A stretch of 58,306 bases of DNA from Bacteroidota bacterium (GTDB taxonomy: Bacteria > Bacteroidota > Bacteroidia > NS11-12g > UBA955), in assembly GCA_947496065.1 (NCBI GenBank), contig CANMBF010000014.1, positions 1 to 58,306 on the forward strand. The letters run 5' to 3'. Positions 18,566 to 29,000 of this stretch are shown one piece after another (position 1 is the stretch's first letter; each line of letters starts with the position of its first letter). The notes below the pieces were generated by a model that saw nothing but the letters and a program-made list of their open reading frames with translations, made no database searches and had not been told where the DNA came from. A program made the translations under genes and the position numbers.

Positions 18566-19663
18566 TTAAGGAATTTGAACAGGAGCATTGGTGATTTTAC
18601 TAAGCTCCTTTTTCAATTTCAGCTCGTAAAAATTTTGCCAATATTTGCCAGTAACCAATAAGGTTCTTTTGCTTTTATTCCAAGCAATACCATTCAGCAC
18701 ATCGATATACTCTGTTTGTTTTTTCTCTCTGTCAACTAGTATTCCCAAATCCAATTTACTCACTACATCGCCTGTTTGAGGATCGATAATATAAATAAAA
18801 TTGGTTTGCCAAATATTCGCATACATGTAACCTTCAATCCATTCCAATTCGTTGATGTATTGAACGGGTCCATTTTCATCTTGTACGTTTATCGTGCGCG
18901 CTATTTTCGCAAAATTACCACTAAGGTCTAATACATTAATTTGGCTGGTGCCATTGCTTGCATATAAATTGGCGCCATTGGTGCATAAGCCCCATCCTTC
19001 GCTTTCGTAACCCATGTTGCGAATGAATTGGTGATTGCTGGTATTGTATATTTTAAGGTATTTATTTTTCCATAACAATTGAATGAGTTGGTTGTTAAAA
19101 ATACTGACACCTTCTCCAAATTCGTTACTAGAATTAAGGATTGAATCTTTTACTTTATAGCCCGCAGCGTAGTTGCTGTAAAATAATATTTTTGAATTAT
19201 TGTCTAAGCCAGTCGATTCAATGAGGTTGCCTTCATTGTCGAAAAATAAGCCTTCTGTAAAGTAAGTAGGGTTGTGAGAAAATTCATTGGTCACTACAAA
19301 GTCGATATTCACTAAATTGAAATACGATTTTTTAATTGAGTCGGTTTTATTCTCTTTGGAATATATAAACACGAACTCATTTTTACCTAATAATAAAGTA
19401 CCATTTTTGATTAGTAATAAATCATCATTGCCCAATTGGTATTTTACTGATTTATGGTTGAGGAAAATGGCTTCCACTTTAAGGTCGTTGATGCGGCCAT
19501 TGTAAAATTGTAAATTAATAACCGAGTCGTTATTTGAAATAGTATAATCTATTTCGCTGTTTTCGACAGTTTCTGAATTTGAATTTTTATTTAAAAAATT
19601 GCAATTAGAAAACAAGCATAAAGCAAATAGTAAAAAGGTGTAGATTTGATTTCTGTTTTTCAT
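18566..19663 (-). CDS. Glutamine cyclotransferase family protein, exported
   Basis: 365 residues. The N-terminus is a signal sequence with a possible, non-classical lipobox (LFSNC, Cys21). The C-terminal ~250 residues are a beta-propeller of the plant-type glutaminyl-peptide cyclotransferase family: HNPTYFTEGLFFDNEGNLIE, EFGEGVSIFNNQLIQLLW, YINELEWIEGYMYANIWQT, LNGIAWNKSKRTLLVTGKYW. These enzymes turn N-terminal Gln into pyroglutamate. Residues about 40-115 form a separate N-terminal domain. It has no obvious operon partner. Confidence 0.85.
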   Translation of the reverse strand: MKNRNQIYTFLLFALCLFSNCNFLNKNSNSETVENSEIDYTISNNDSVINLQFYNGRINDLKVEAIFLNHKSVKYQLGNDDLLLIKNGTLLLGKNEFVFIYSKENKTDSIKKSYFNLVNIDFVVTNEFSHNPTYFTEGLFFDNEGNLIESTGLDNNSKILFYSNYAAGYKVKDSILNSSNEFGEGVSIFNNQLIQLLWKNKYLKIYNTSNHQFIRNMGYESEGWGLCTNGANLYASNGTSQINVLDLSGNFAKIARTINVQDENGPVQYINELEWIEGYMYANIWQTNFIYIIDPQTGDVVSKLDLGILVDREKKQTEYIDVLNGIAWNKSKRTLLVTGKYWQNFYELKLKKELSKITNAPVQIP

Positions 19664-19819
19664 TGATGGAGTGAGCGCGCTAAAATCAGTTGCAAAAGTA
19701 AAGCAAAATTACCTTTGAGAAATCACGTTTGTCAAAATAATCGCAACCCCATCGAATGTTCATAAAAGAAATTTGAATTCCAATTCCACACAATCCTCAC
19801 TATTCTGAAAACAATTCTT

Positions 19820-19827
19820 TAACTTCG
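19820..19827 (+). promoter_or_regulatory. Possible -7 box TAACTTCG of uvrA
   Basis: One-base variant of TAnnTTTG, 19 bases before the GTG start. The same TTCG variant is seen before dnaB, the citrate synthase gene and the first TPR gene. No TTG at the expected spacing. Confidence 0.35.
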
Positions 19828-19846
19828 CCCGTTAGTTTAAAATACA

Positions 19847-22669
19847 GTGGCAAAGCAAAGAAATATAGTAATAAAGGGCGCAAGGGTTCATAATCTTAAA
19901 AATATAAATGTTGAAATTCCACAGGGTAGTTTTACCGTTGTAACAGGCGTTTCGGGCAGTGGAAAAAGTAGTTTGGTTTTCGACACACTGTTTGCCGAAG
20001 GGCAGCGAAGATATGTAGAAAGTTTGAGCAGTTATGCCCGACAGTTTTTGGGTAGAATGAATAAGCCCGAAGTTGATTTTATTGAAGGTTTAGCGCCAGC
20101 GATTGCCATCGAACAAAAAGTCAACACGCGCAATCCGAGAAGTACGGTTAGTACAAGTACCGAAATTTACGATTATTTAAAATTATTGTTTTCGAGAATT
20201 GGCACGACTATTTCGCCTATTAGTGGCAAAGAAGTGAAACGCCATACAGTTGGGGATGTAGTAAAGACAGTGCAATCCACAGAAAATGATAAACCTGTTT
20301 TAGTTTTAGCGCTTTTAAAATTCACCAAGGGCAAAGAGAAGGAAACGCTAGAAAAATATATTCAACAAGGTTTCGCTCGCGTGATGCTAGAACACGAGGT
20401 AAAAAAAATAAGTGAGGTCGATATTAAACTTGATTTAAAAGGCAAGAAAGTTTATTTGGTAGTCGATCGTTTGGTAACCGATAGCAATGATGAAGAGTTA
20501 TTAAGTCGTGCGGCCGACTCTATAGAGAGTGCATTTTGGGAAGGCGAAGGTACGTGTTATTTAAAGATAGGCGATGAGATGAGCAACTATTCGAATAAGT
20601 TCGAATTAGATGGCATAACATTCGAAATTCCGACCCAAGATTTTTTAAGTTTTAACAATCCAATTGGTGCCTGTAAAACATGTGAAGGTTATGGGATGGT
20701 AGTTGGAATAGACGAAGATTTAGTGATTCCTGATAAGAGTTTATCGGTATTCGAAGGGTGCGTTCAACCTTGGAAAGGCGAGGCCATGAGCGAATGGAAA
20801 GATGCCTTTGTAAAACAAGCCATTCATTTTGATTTTCCAGTCCATCGGTCGTATTACGATTTAAATGAAGCAGAAAAAGATTTGATTTGGCAAGGTAATG
20901 CAAAGTTGCAAGGCCTCAATGATTTTTTCAAATACATAGAAACCCAGTCGTACAAAATTCAATACCGTGTAATGTTGAGTCGCTACAGAGGACGAACTGT
21001 TTGTCCAGATTGTAAAGGTACCAAATTAAGAAAAGATGCATCGTATGTTAAATTGATTTCAGACAATAAAGTGGCGGGCATTCCCGAAATGATAGCATTG
21101 CAAGAAGTGATTTTGATGAGTGTTGAACAAGCCAATTATTATTTTAGCAATGTGCAATTGAGCACTGCGAATACAAAAGTAGCGGGTCGTATTTTTACAG
21201 AAATTAAAAACCGCCTAAACTTTTTGCAAAATGTAGGTTTGGGTTATTTAGGTCTTAACCGTTTGAGCAATTCATTGAGTGGGGGCGAGTCGCAACGAAT
21301 TAACTTGGCCACCTCATTGGGCAGTAGTTTAACAGGAAGTATGTATATTTTGGATGAACCAAGCATTGGTTTGCATCCACGCGACACCCAAAAATTGGTT
21401 GAAGTTTTAAAAACATTGCAAGCCATTGGTAATACGGTAATCGTCGTAGAACACGAAGATGAAATGATGAAGGCAGCCAATCAATTAATTGATATTGGTC
21501 CGGGTGCTGGAACCAATGGTGGTCATTTAGTTTTCAGTGGCACTTATAAAGAGATATTAAAAGACAATGAAAGCATTACAGGCTTTTATCTAAGTGGCAA
21601 AGAATCTATAGCTGTGCCAAGCAATCGCAGGGCTTGGAAGAATAGCATTGAGGTAACAGGCGCACGAGAAAATAATTTGAAGAATTTTCAAGTTAAGTTT
21701 CCATTGCAAGTAATGACTTGTATCACAGGGGTGAGCGGCAGTGGTAAAACCACCTTGGTTAAAAATATTTTCTATCCAGCTTTACAAAAAGTAATAGGCA
21801 GTTATACCGGCTCAAAAACGGGCAAGCACGAAAAGATTACAGGCGATTTGCATTTGGTGAAGCAAGTAGAAATGGTGGATCAAAATCCAATTGGTAAGTC
21901 GAGCCGAAGCAATCCGATTACCTATTTAAAAGCGTATGATAGCATCCGCGATTTGTATTCTGAGTTGCCGGCTTCTAAAGTCAAGAAATTAAAACCATCG
22001 CATTTTTCCTTTAACGTAGATGGTGGCAGATGCGAACATTGTAAAGGCGAAGGCGAAGTAACCATCGAAATGCAGTTCATGGCCGATTTAATATTGCCAT
22101 GCGAATTTTGTAAAGGCAAACGTTTTAAAGAAGAGATTTTAGAGATTACTTATAAAGATAAAAGCATTTCTGATATATTAGATTTAACGGTAGATGAGGC
22201 CATGGAATTTTTTGCAGATAATGCTACCATTGCCAATAAGATTGAGCCATTGCAAAAAGTGGGTTTAGGTTATGTGGCCTTGGGGCAAAGTAGCAATACT
22301 TTAAGTGGAGGAGAAGCACAAAGGATTAAGTTGGCCACCTTCCTTGGTAAAGGCAATAGCAAAGAAACCCATACAGTATTTATCTTTGATGAACCGACGA
22401 CAGGCTTGCATTTTCAGGACATTAAAAAATTGTTGTATTGCTTCAATGCTTTAATTGAAAAAGGGCATACCGTTATTATTATAGAGCACAACATGGATGT
22501 GATAAAATGTGCAGACTGGGTGATTGATTTGGGTGCCGAGGGTGGCGACAAAGGCGGTCACTTGGTATTCGAAGGCACACCAGAAGGCTTGTCCAAATGC
22601 AAGGAAAGTTATACAGGGCAATTTTTGATAGAGAAACTCTCACAAGGTGCAGCGAAAGCAAGCAAATAA
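19847..22669 (+). CDS. uvrA: Excinuclease ABC subunit UvrA
   Basis: 940 residues, full length. This is the damage-recognition ATPase of nucleotide excision repair, acting as a dimer with UvrB. It has two ABC ATPase modules: Walker A GVSGSGKSSL and GVSGSGKTTL, signatures LSGGESQRI and LSGGEAQRI, and zinc-binding CxxC pairs (CKTCEGYG, CPDCKG, CEHCKGEG, CEFCKGKRF). The start is a GTG; no ATG lies in a better position, and MAKQRNIVIKGARVHNLKNI is a normal UvrA N-terminus. A hairpin terminator follows. Confidence 0.97.
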   Translation: MAKQRNIVIKGARVHNLKNINVEIPQGSFTVVTGVSGSGKSSLVFDTLFAEGQRRYVESLSSYARQFLGRMNKPEVDFIEGLAPAIAIEQKVNTRNPRSTVSTSTEIYDYLKLLFSRIGTTISPISGKEVKRHTVGDVVKTVQSTENDKPVLVLALLKFTKGKEKETLEKYIQQGFARVMLEHEVKKISEVDIKLDLKGKKVYLVVDRLVTDSNDEELLSRAADSIESAFWEGEGTCYLKIGDEMSNYSNKFELDGITFEIPTQDFLSFNNPIGACKTCEGYGMVVGIDEDLVIPDKSLSVFEGCVQPWKGEAMSEWKDAFVKQAIHFDFPVHRSYYDLNEAEKDLIWQGNAKLQGLNDFFKYIETQSYKIQYRVMLSRYRGRTVCPDCKGTKLRKDASYVKLISDNKVAGIPEMIALQEVILMSVEQANYYFSNVQLSTANTKVAGRIFTEIKNRLNFLQNVGLGYLGLNRLSNSLSGGESQRINLATSLGSSLTGSMYILDEPSIGLHPRDTQKLVEVLKTLQAIGNTVIVVEHEDEMMKAANQLIDIGPGAGTNGGHLVFSGTYKEILKDNESITGFYLSGKESIAVPSNRRAWKNSIEVTGARENNLKNFQVKFPLQVMTCITGVSGSGKTTLVKNIFYPALQKVIGSYTGSKTGKHEKITGDLHLVKQVEMVDQNPIGKSSRSNPITYLKAYDSIRDLYSELPASKVKKLKPSHFSFNVDGGRCEHCKGEGEVTIEMQFMADLILPCEFCKGKRFKEEILEITYKDKSISDILDLTVDEAMEFFADNATIANKIEPLQKVGLGYVALGQSSNTLSGGEAQRIKLATFLGKGNSKETHTVFIFDEPTTGLHFQDIKKLLYCFNALIEKGHTVIIIEHNMDVIKCADWVIDLGAEGGDKGGHLVFEGTPEGLSKCKESYTGQFLIEKLSQGAAKASK

Positions 22670-22670
22670 T

Positions 22671-22695
22671 AGTCAACTGTGTTGACTGACTTTTT
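22671..22695 (+). terminator. Hairpin terminator after uvrA
   Basis: AGTCAAC (22671-22677) and GTTGACT (22681-22687) form a perfect 7-bp stem with a TGT loop, followed after GAC by TTTTT. Confidence 0.65.
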
Positions 22696-22713
22696 AAATT
22701 GCTAACTACTTAT

Positions 22714-23949
22714 TTATTCGTAACGCAAGGCTTCTATAGGGTCGAGTTTTGCAGCTTTTGAAGCAGGGTAATACCCCGCTAAAATGCCCACCACAAAGCA
22801 TACAATGACGGCAATGCTAATCCAAAACCAAGGAATAATAAAACCAGATTGCATGACCAATGAAACTAAGTTGCCAAGTAAGATTCCAAGGATTATACCA
22901 CCCAGTCCACCAATTTGACAGATAACGGCCGACTCGGTTAAGAATTGCTGTTTAATAAGGGCCGGGGTTGCCCCAAGCGCTTTTCTTGTACCTATTTCTT
23001 TGGTCCGTTCGGTAACACTTACCAACATTATATTCATTAAGCCAATGGCGGCACCTAATAAGGTAATGGCCGCAATAAAGATGGCTGCAAATTTTAATGA
23101 ACTTAAATTTTCCTTTAATTTTTCGGTAACCGATTCACTTTTGGTAACCGAGAAATTATTGTCGGCTCCTGCCTTTAACCTGCGAATATTGCGCATGGTG
23201 CCTTCGGCCTCACTAACGGCCATTTCTAGTTGTTTTACATCGTTCACAGCAACAGAAATATTAAAGGAATTATCGGAAGTCAGAAAACGGCCTTTGGCTT
23301 CGGTGGTGGTAATGTATACGATGCGATCTTCGCCTCCCATGCCCATGCTACTGCCTTTGCTTTTCAGCACACCGATAACAGTGTATTGTGCATTGGCAAT
23401 GTTAATGGTTTTATCGATGACATTTTCTTTGTTGAACAATTGGGTGGCAATGTCTTTGCCGATGACGGCCTGCTTGCTGCCACTTGCCGCTTCGCTTGGC
23501 GAAAAATTCCGACCATAGGCCAATTCTGTGCCGCTTACTGTAAAATAGTTTTCGTCTATGGCCAATATGCGGCAGTTGGGATTTGTTTTTTTGCTGCCAC
23601 TTTTAATGGTGGCATTAAAACTTATAGAGGTACTGAAAGAAACCGTTGAGGGTACTTTGAAATTTTGTTTAAACTGTTTGGCTTGAAAATAATCGATAGG
23701 GGTATAGTCTATTCTTTTTTGTGGGCCACCTGAAAAACGGATATTGCCGTCTCGGTTGCGAATGTTAAAAGTATTGCTACCCATTTTCTGAAATGTTTTA
23801 GAAAGTCCAGTTTCAATGCCATCGACAGCTGTTAACATGCCTACCAAAGCCGAAATGCCAATGGTTATAATCAGGCAAGTTATAAAAGTTCGCAGTTTAT
23901 TGCCGCGAATTGAGCTGAGCGCAATTTTTATGTTTTGGGTGGTATTCAA
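22714..23949 (-). CDS. MacB-type ABC transporter permease
   Basis: 411 residues. One N-terminal membrane helix ([19 protein letters not shown]), a large extracytoplasmic MacB-like periplasmic core domain (about 45-265), then three C-terminal helices forming an FtsX domain with the conserved [15 protein letters not shown]. Proteins of this type pair with a LolD/MacB ATPase to drive export or mechanotransmission rather than classical transport. No ATPase gene is adjacent, so the partner is encoded elsewhere. It ends [17 protein letters not shown], the typical family ending. Confidence 0.9.
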   Translation of the reverse strand: MNTTQNIKIALSSIRGNKLRTFITCLIITIGISALVGMLTAVDGIETGLSKTFQKMGSNTFNIRNRDGNIRFSGGPQKRIDYTPIDYFQAKQFKQNFKVPSTVSFSTSISFNATIKSGSKKTNPNCRILAIDENYFTVSGTELAYGRNFSPSEAASGSKQAVIGKDIATQLFNKENVIDKTINIANAQYTVIGVLKSKGSSMGMGGEDRIVYITTTEAKGRFLTSDNSFNISVAVNDVKQLEMAVSEAEGTMRNIRRLKAGADNNFSVTKSESVTEKLKENLSSLKFAAIFIAAITLLGAAIGLMNIMLVSVTERTKEIGTRKALGATPALIKQQFLTESAVICQIGGLGGIILGILLGNLVSLVMQSGFIIPWFWISIAVIVCFVVGILAGYYPASKAAKLDPIEALRYE

Positions 23950-24079
23950 AATTGATTATAACAAATCAATTGATAAAACAATCAACTGCCAATTCTGTTC
24001 TATGAACAAATGGTATTTGGAGATGAATGATGTCTTTTAATAATATTTACACATTTTATTCTTTTATTGAGGAAAATAA

Positions 24080-24110
24080 TTGTACAATGGATAATTAATT
24101 TATACATTCG
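24080..24110 (+). promoter_or_regulatory. Promoter of the citrate synthase gene
   Basis: TTG at 24080-24082, a 20-base spacer and TACATTCG at 24103-24110, then a ~33-base leader with no Shine-Dalgarno before the ATG at 24144. Confidence 0.6.
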
Positions 24111-24143
24111 CAACAATATTTAAAACGAACGAAAAATATTTTT

Positions 24144-25463
24144 ATGTCAGACATCAAATTGCCAGAATCACAAACTCAAAACTGCACCATTTCCCTTGAG
24201 GGAAAAACTTATGAATTCCCTGTAATAATAGGTTCTGAAGGCGAAAAAGCCATTGATATTTCCAAGTTAAGAGACACCACTGGTTATGTGACCCTCGATG
24301 TGGGTTATAAAAACACGGGTGCTACCAAATCCAGTATTACTTTTTTAGATGGTGAGTTGGGTATACTTAGACACCGTGGTTACAATATTGAGGATTTAGC
24401 TGAAAAAGCGAATTTCTTAGAAGTGGCTTATTTGCTTTTAAAAGGCGAATTGCCCAACAAAGAGGAGTTCGAAGATTTTGACGATTCTATTCGTCACCAT
24501 ACTTTGGTAAACGAAGACTTACAAAACATTTTCAAAACTTTCCCTACAGGTTCACACCCAATGGGCCAGTTGATCGCAATGTTGTCTTCATTGTCTGCTT
24601 ACTATCCGAAGACATTGGATCCTAACCGCAGTCAGGAGTCTAAGAACAGAACTATTTTGCGCTTAATGGCTAAAATGCCAACCATTTGCGCGATGATTTA
24701 TAAAAAGAGTTTAGGTCATCCAATTGTATATCCAAACAATAACTTGGATTATGTGAGTAATTTCTTAAACATGAATTTCAGACACGTCAGTGATAGTGAC
24801 TACCAATTAGATCCAGTAATTGTAGATGCGATGAATAAATTATTAATCTTACATGCCGACCATGAGCAAAACTGTTCAGCAAGTACTGTTAGATTAGTTG
24901 GTTCATCTCAGTCCAACTTATATGCTACTATTGCTGCAGGTATAGCAGCCCTTTGGGGTCCATTGCATGGTGGCGCCAACCAAGAAGTTTTACAAATGTT
25001 AGAAGCCATTCGCAACGATGGTGGTAATGTTCAAAAATGGGTTGACAAAGCCAAAGATAAAAATGATAATTTCAGATTGATGGGCTTCGGTCACCGTGTA
25101 TACAAAAACTTTGATCCACGTGCGAAAATTATTAAAAAGACTTGCGATGATGTTTTGAATAAATTAGGCATCAATGATCCTGTGTTAGAGATTGCTAAAA
25201 AATTAGAAGAAGCAGCATTGACTGATTCTTATTTCATCGAAAGAAAATTATATCCAAATGTAGATTTCTATTCTGGTATCATGTACAGAGCAATGGGTTT
25301 CCCAACAGAAATGTTTACCGTAATGTTTGCCTTAGGTCGCTTACCAGGTTGGATTTCACAATGGCAAGAGATGACCCAGGAGAACCAGCCAATTGGTCGG
25401 CCTCGTCAGATCTATACTGGCCATGCAACAAGAGCATTTGTTCCTAGAGGAGAAAGACAATAA
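24144..25463 (+). CDS. gltA: Citrate synthase
   Basis: 439 residues. It condenses acetyl-CoA with oxaloacetate at the entry of the TCA cycle. The catalytic residues are recognisable: His in LHADHEQNCSAST, His in GPLHGGANQEV and Asp in NVDFYSGIMYRAMG. The N-terminal ~60 residues, opening with the small beta domain (CTISLEGKTYEFPVI), are characteristic of the NADH-sensitive, hexameric bacterial type. It is monocistronic, with its own promoter and terminator. Confidence 0.96.
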   Translation: MSDIKLPESQTQNCTISLEGKTYEFPVIIGSEGEKAIDISKLRDTTGYVTLDVGYKNTGATKSSITFLDGELGILRHRGYNIEDLAEKANFLEVAYLLLKGELPNKEEFEDFDDSIRHHTLVNEDLQNIFKTFPTGSHPMGQLIAMLSSLSAYYPKTLDPNRSQESKNRTILRLMAKMPTICAMIYKKSLGHPIVYPNNNLDYVSNFLNMNFRHVSDSDYQLDPVIVDAMNKLLILHADHEQNCSASTVRLVGSSQSNLYATIAAGIAALWGPLHGGANQEVLQMLEAIRNDGGNVQKWVDKAKDKNDNFRLMGFGHRVYKNFDPRAKIIKKTCDDVLNKLGINDPVLEIAKKLEEAALTDSYFIERKLYPNVDFYSGIMYRAMGFPTEMFTVMFALGRLPGWISQWQEMTQENQPIGRPRQIYTGHATRAFVPRGERQ

Positions 25464-25481
25464 TTAATAAGAAACTTTTAT

Positions 25482-25509
25482 ATAAAGCCCTGAATCATCG
25501 GGGCTTTAT
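25482..25509. terminator. Terminator after citrate synthase
   Basis: ATAAAGCCC (25482-25490) pairs with GGGCTTTAT (25501-25509) across a 10-base loop. The following T run is short. Confidence 0.75.
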
Positions 25510-25563
25510 TATTGGCCATAGTTTTCTTAACAATAAAGATTAGCCTACGCCAATAGAAAGCAC

Positions 25564-25571
25564 TATTTTTG
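25564..25571 (+). promoter_or_regulatory. -7 box TATTTTTG of the ABC-F gene
   Basis: TAnnTTTG at 25564-25571, 9 bases before the ATG at 25581. It contains the TTG at 25569 that would otherwise be an alternative start. Confidence 0.5.
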
Positions 25572-25580
25572 CGGCACAGT

Positions 25581-27464
25581 ATGAATATTCTTTCGGTCGA
25601 TCAGTTATCCAAGGCTTTCACTGAGCGTTGGTTGTTTAAAAGTATCAGTTTTGGAGTGAGTAAAGGTGATAAATTGGCCTTGGTTGGCAGCAATGGAACA
25701 GGGAAATCTACCCTTTTAAAAATATTAGCAGATTTAGTAAGTGCAGATAGTGGTGAAAAAACATTTGCTACTGGCACTACCTTTGGTTATTTGCCGCAAG
25801 AGCCAGAATTAAATTCGGCCCATACCATCCGTCAAACTATTTTTTCTGATGATAACCCTGTTGTAAAATTGGTAAAATCATATGAGGCAGCTATACTCGA
25901 TGAAAATTTTTCGGCCGATAAAATGCAAACCATACTCGAAGCCATGGAAGATAAAAATGCATGGGACTTTGAAAAAAAAGCAGAACAAATCTTAGCTAAA
26001 TTGGGCATCGAAAATTTAGATGTTTCGAATAGTACTTTAAGCGGTGGTCAACGCAAAAGAGTAGCCTTGGCACAATTGCTTTTAAAGCAACCCGATTTGT
26101 TAATCATGGATGAGCCTACGAATCACTTGGATTTAGAAGCCATCGAGTGGTTAGAGAATTTATTGACTGCGCACAATACCTCTTTAATAATGGTGACGCA
26201 CGATCGGTATTTCTTAGATGGGGTGGCGACACAAATTTTAGAATTAGAGCGAGGTGTATTGTATACACACCATGGCAACTATGCGTATTTCTTAGAGAAA
26301 AAAGCACAACGCGAAACTATACAACATGCCGAAATAAGTAAGGCGCGTAATTTAATGGCCAAAGAATTGGAGTGGATGCGCAGAATGCCTAAAGCGCGTG
26401 GGACAAAATCGAAAAGTAGAATCGAAGCTTTTTATGATTTAAAAGAAAAGGCTACCCAGAATTTAGATAAAAATGAATTAGAAATTTCGGTCCAAACAAC
26501 ACGTCTAGGTAATAAAATTATTGAGGCTGATAATGTATCGTTACAATATGGCGACCGTGTTTTAATCAAAGACTTTACTTACATATTTAAGAAGAAAGAT
26601 AGAATAGGCGTGGTTGGGAAAAATGGTATTGGCAAGTCGACCTTGCTCGATATTTTAACCCAAACCATAACCCCTACGCAAGGAACCATTGTTTTAGGGC
26701 CTACTTTAAAAATCGGCTATTATACCCAACATACCAATAATCTCAACAACGATAATCGCATTATCGATGAGGTTAAACAAATTGCAGAGTATGTCACTTT
26801 AGGAACGGGTGAGCAAGTTTCTGTTTCGAAATTATTGGACATGTTTTTATTTCCGCCAGCTGTTCAATATACCCCAGTTCAAAAATTAAGTGGTGGTGAG
26901 CGCAGAAGACTGCAACTTTTAAAAGTATTGGTAAGCAATCCTAATTTTTTAATTTTGGATGAGCCTACCAACGATTTGGATATTGATACCTTAAATGTAT
27001 TGGAAGATTTTTTAAGTGAGTTTAATGGTTGTTTATTATTGGTGTCGCACGACAGGTATTTTATGGACCATTTGGTAGACCATTTATTTGTATTCGAAGG
27101 CGAAGGCAGTGTGCGCGATTTCCATGGCAACTATACCGATTACAAAGAATTTGCTGAGCAAATGGAGAAGCAACCCTTAGCGGCAAAAGCTGCCCCAGTG
27201 AATACTGCGAATACATTAGCCGTAACTGAAAGCAGCACCAATAAAAAAAGAAAGTTGAGTTTTAAAGAGCAAACCGAATTCGATGGCTTAGAAAAAGAGA
27301 TTGCGGTTTTAGAAACTAAAAAAACAGAATTGGAAGCAAAATTAAGTTCTGGAAGTAACAGTCATACTGAATTAACGGAATGGGCTGCGGAGCTCGAAAA
27401 AATAAATGCAGCGATCGATGAGAAAACTTTAAAATGGTTGGCATACTCTGAATTAGTGAATTAA
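25581..27464 (+). CDS. ABC-F family ATPase
   Basis: 627 residues, no membrane segments. It has two ABC domains: Walker A GSNGTGKST and GKNGIGKST, signatures LSGGQRKRVALAQ and LSGGERRRLQLL, and Walker B LLIMDEPTNHLDLEA and LILDEPTNDLDIDT. Between them is the charged ABC-F linker, and a coiled coil ends the protein (about 550-625). ABC-F proteins bind the ribosomal E site and adjust translation, rescue stalled ribosomes or protect from antibiotics. The layout resembles the Uup type with its C-terminal coiled coil; the exact subgroup is uncertain. truA follows after 18 bases and may be co-transcribed. Confidence 0.92.
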   Translation: MNILSVDQLSKAFTERWLFKSISFGVSKGDKLALVGSNGTGKSTLLKILADLVSADSGEKTFATGTTFGYLPQEPELNSAHTIRQTIFSDDNPVVKLVKSYEAAILDENFSADKMQTILEAMEDKNAWDFEKKAEQILAKLGIENLDVSNSTLSGGQRKRVALAQLLLKQPDLLIMDEPTNHLDLEAIEWLENLLTAHNTSLIMVTHDRYFLDGVATQILELERGVLYTHHGNYAYFLEKKAQRETIQHAEISKARNLMAKELEWMRRMPKARGTKSKSRIEAFYDLKEKATQNLDKNELEISVQTTRLGNKIIEADNVSLQYGDRVLIKDFTYIFKKKDRIGVVGKNGIGKSTLLDILTQTITPTQGTIVLGPTLKIGYYTQHTNNLNNDNRIIDEVKQIAEYVTLGTGEQVSVSKLLDMFLFPPAVQYTPVQKLSGGERRRLQLLKVLVSNPNFLILDEPTNDLDIDTLNVLEDFLSEFNGCLLLVSHDRYFMDHLVDHLFVFEGEGSVRDFHGNYTDYKEFAEQMEKQPLAAKAAPVNTANTLAVTESSTNKKRKLSFKEQTEFDGLEKEIAVLETKKTELEAKLSSGSNSHTELTEWAAELEKINAAIDEKTLKWLAYSELVN

Positions 27465-27482
27465 AAAAACAAACATATAACC

Positions 27483-28205
27483 ATGCGATTCCTATTAGAA
27501 CTTTCGTATAATGGTACCAATTATCAAGGCTGGCAAGTTCAGCCCAATGGACAGACGGTGCAGGGTGTGTTGAACAATGCACTCAGTGTTTTGATGCGTC
27601 AAGGTATAGAAACTTTGGGTTGTGGTAGAACCGATGCGGGGGTGCATGCCCGTCAGTATTTTGCGCAGTTCGATACCGATTACGATTTACCAGAAACATT
27701 TCTAAGAAGTTTGAATGGCATATTGCCATATGATATAGCCGTCCATGCGGTGCGTTTGGTGGCTCCTGATTTTAATGTGCGTTTTTCTGCCATTGCACGT
27801 ACATATGAATATTGCATTACATTCGAAAAGAATCCATTTTATCAAAACTTTGCGACCCGTTGGTATATACCTTTAGATATTGGTGCAATGAATGAAGCAT
27901 GTGCATTGATGTTGGGCGATCGCGACTTTAGTTGCTTTAGTAAAGTAAGTGCAGAGGTGGCACATTTTAGATGCAACTTAATGTCTGCTAGGTGGTATTA
28001 TAGAAACGATTTATTGATATTTGAAGTAACGGCCAATCGGTTTTTGCGCAGTATGGTAAGAGCCATGGTAGGCACCCTTACTTTGGTTGGTGAGGGTAAA
28101 ATTGACCTTGCGAAATTTACAGAGATTTTAGAGAGCAACGATCGCAAATTAGCGGGCACTTCGGTACCAGCGGCAGGCCTTTATTTAGTAGGCATAGAAT
28201 ATTAA
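27483..28205 (+). CDS. truA: tRNA pseudouridine synthase A (TruA)
   Basis: 240 residues. It isomerises uridines 38-40 in the tRNA anticodon stem. The catalytic Asp lies in GCGRTDAGVHARQYFAQF (about residue 49), and the C-terminal half has FLRSMVRAMVGTL. The N-terminus FLLELSYNGTNYQGWQVQPN is a classic TruA opening. It is 18 bases after the ABC-F gene. Confidence 0.96.
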   Translation: MRFLLELSYNGTNYQGWQVQPNGQTVQGVLNNALSVLMRQGIETLGCGRTDAGVHARQYFAQFDTDYDLPETFLRSLNGILPYDIAVHAVRLVAPDFNVRFSAIARTYEYCITFEKNPFYQNFATRWYIPLDIGAMNEACALMLGDRDFSCFSKVSAEVAHFRCNLMSARWYYRNDLLIFEVTANRFLRSMVRAMVGTLTLVGEGKIDLAKFTEILESNDRKLAGTSVPAAGLYLVGIEY

Positions 28206-28303
28206 CAATTCAACGCATAGAGATGCGGACATTACGAGTTGCCGAAATGCCCGATTACTATTAAATTACCATTGAAAACAAGGTAGAAGTAAAAAATAAA
28301 TAT

Positions 28304-28311
28304 TACTTTTG
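28304..28311 (+). promoter_or_regulatory. -7 box TACTTTTG of purQ
   Basis: TAnnTTTG at 28304-28311, only 5 bases from the ATG at 28317, implying a leaderless or nearly leaderless transcript. Confidence 0.5.
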
Positions 28312-28316
28312 CCGCA

Positions 28317-29000
28317 ATGAAATTTGGCGTAGTAATATTCCCGGGCAGTAATTGCGATAGAGATTTAATAGAAACCATCAGTGCTGTTTCAAGCGGACAG
28401 GTAGAAGAATTGTGGCACAAGGACACCGATTTAAAGGGTGTTGATTTCGTGTTTTTACCAGGTGGGTTTAGTTATGGTGATTATTTGCGCAGCGGTGCCA
28501 TTGCTAAATTAAGTCCGGTGATGCAAAGCATAGGCGAGCATGCAAAGGCAGGAGGCTACGTTATGGGGATCTGCAATGGTTTTCAAATTTTATGCGAAAG
28601 TGGATTGTTGCCAGGCGCATTATTAAGAAATACGAACAGACAATTTATATGCAAGAATGTATTTTTAAAGCCTGAGAATACACAATTAAAAATCACGAAT
28701 TTATTGTCGGCCGGGCGTGCTTATAAAATTCCAATTGCCCATGGCGAAGGAAGATATTATGCCGATGAAAATACCTTAAAAGAGATGGAAGCCAATCAAC
28801 AAATTATTTTTAGATATGTAGATGAAAATGGTTTGGTTAATGAAGTTGGTAATCCAAACGGATCTTTGAATAATATTGCAGGTATTTGCAATGCAGGTAA
28901 AAATGTTTTTGGCATGATGCCACATCCTGAAAGGAGCGCAAATGATTTACTTTTGAATACAGATGGCCGAGCCATTTTTGAAAGTATTTTAGTGTCTTAG
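28317..29000 (+). CDS. purQ: Phosphoribosylformylglycinamidine synthase subunit PurQ
   Basis: 227 residues. This is the glutamine amidotransferase subunit that supplies ammonia for FGAM synthesis in purine biosynthesis. The nucleophile is Cys86 in GICNGFQIL, and the His/Glu pair lies in MMPHPERS. The small-subunit form implies separate purL and purS genes elsewhere. No other purine genes are adjacent. Confidence 0.95.
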   Translation: MKFGVVIFPGSNCDRDLIETISAVSSGQVEELWHKDTDLKGVDFVFLPGGFSYGDYLRSGAIAKLSPVMQSIGEHAKAGGYVMGICNGFQILCESGLLPGALLRNTNRQFICKNVFLKPENTQLKITNLLSAGRAYKIPIAHGEGRYYADENTLKEMEANQQIIFRYVDENGLVNEVGNPNGSLNNIAGICNAGKNVFGMMPHPERSANDLLLNTDGRAIFESILVS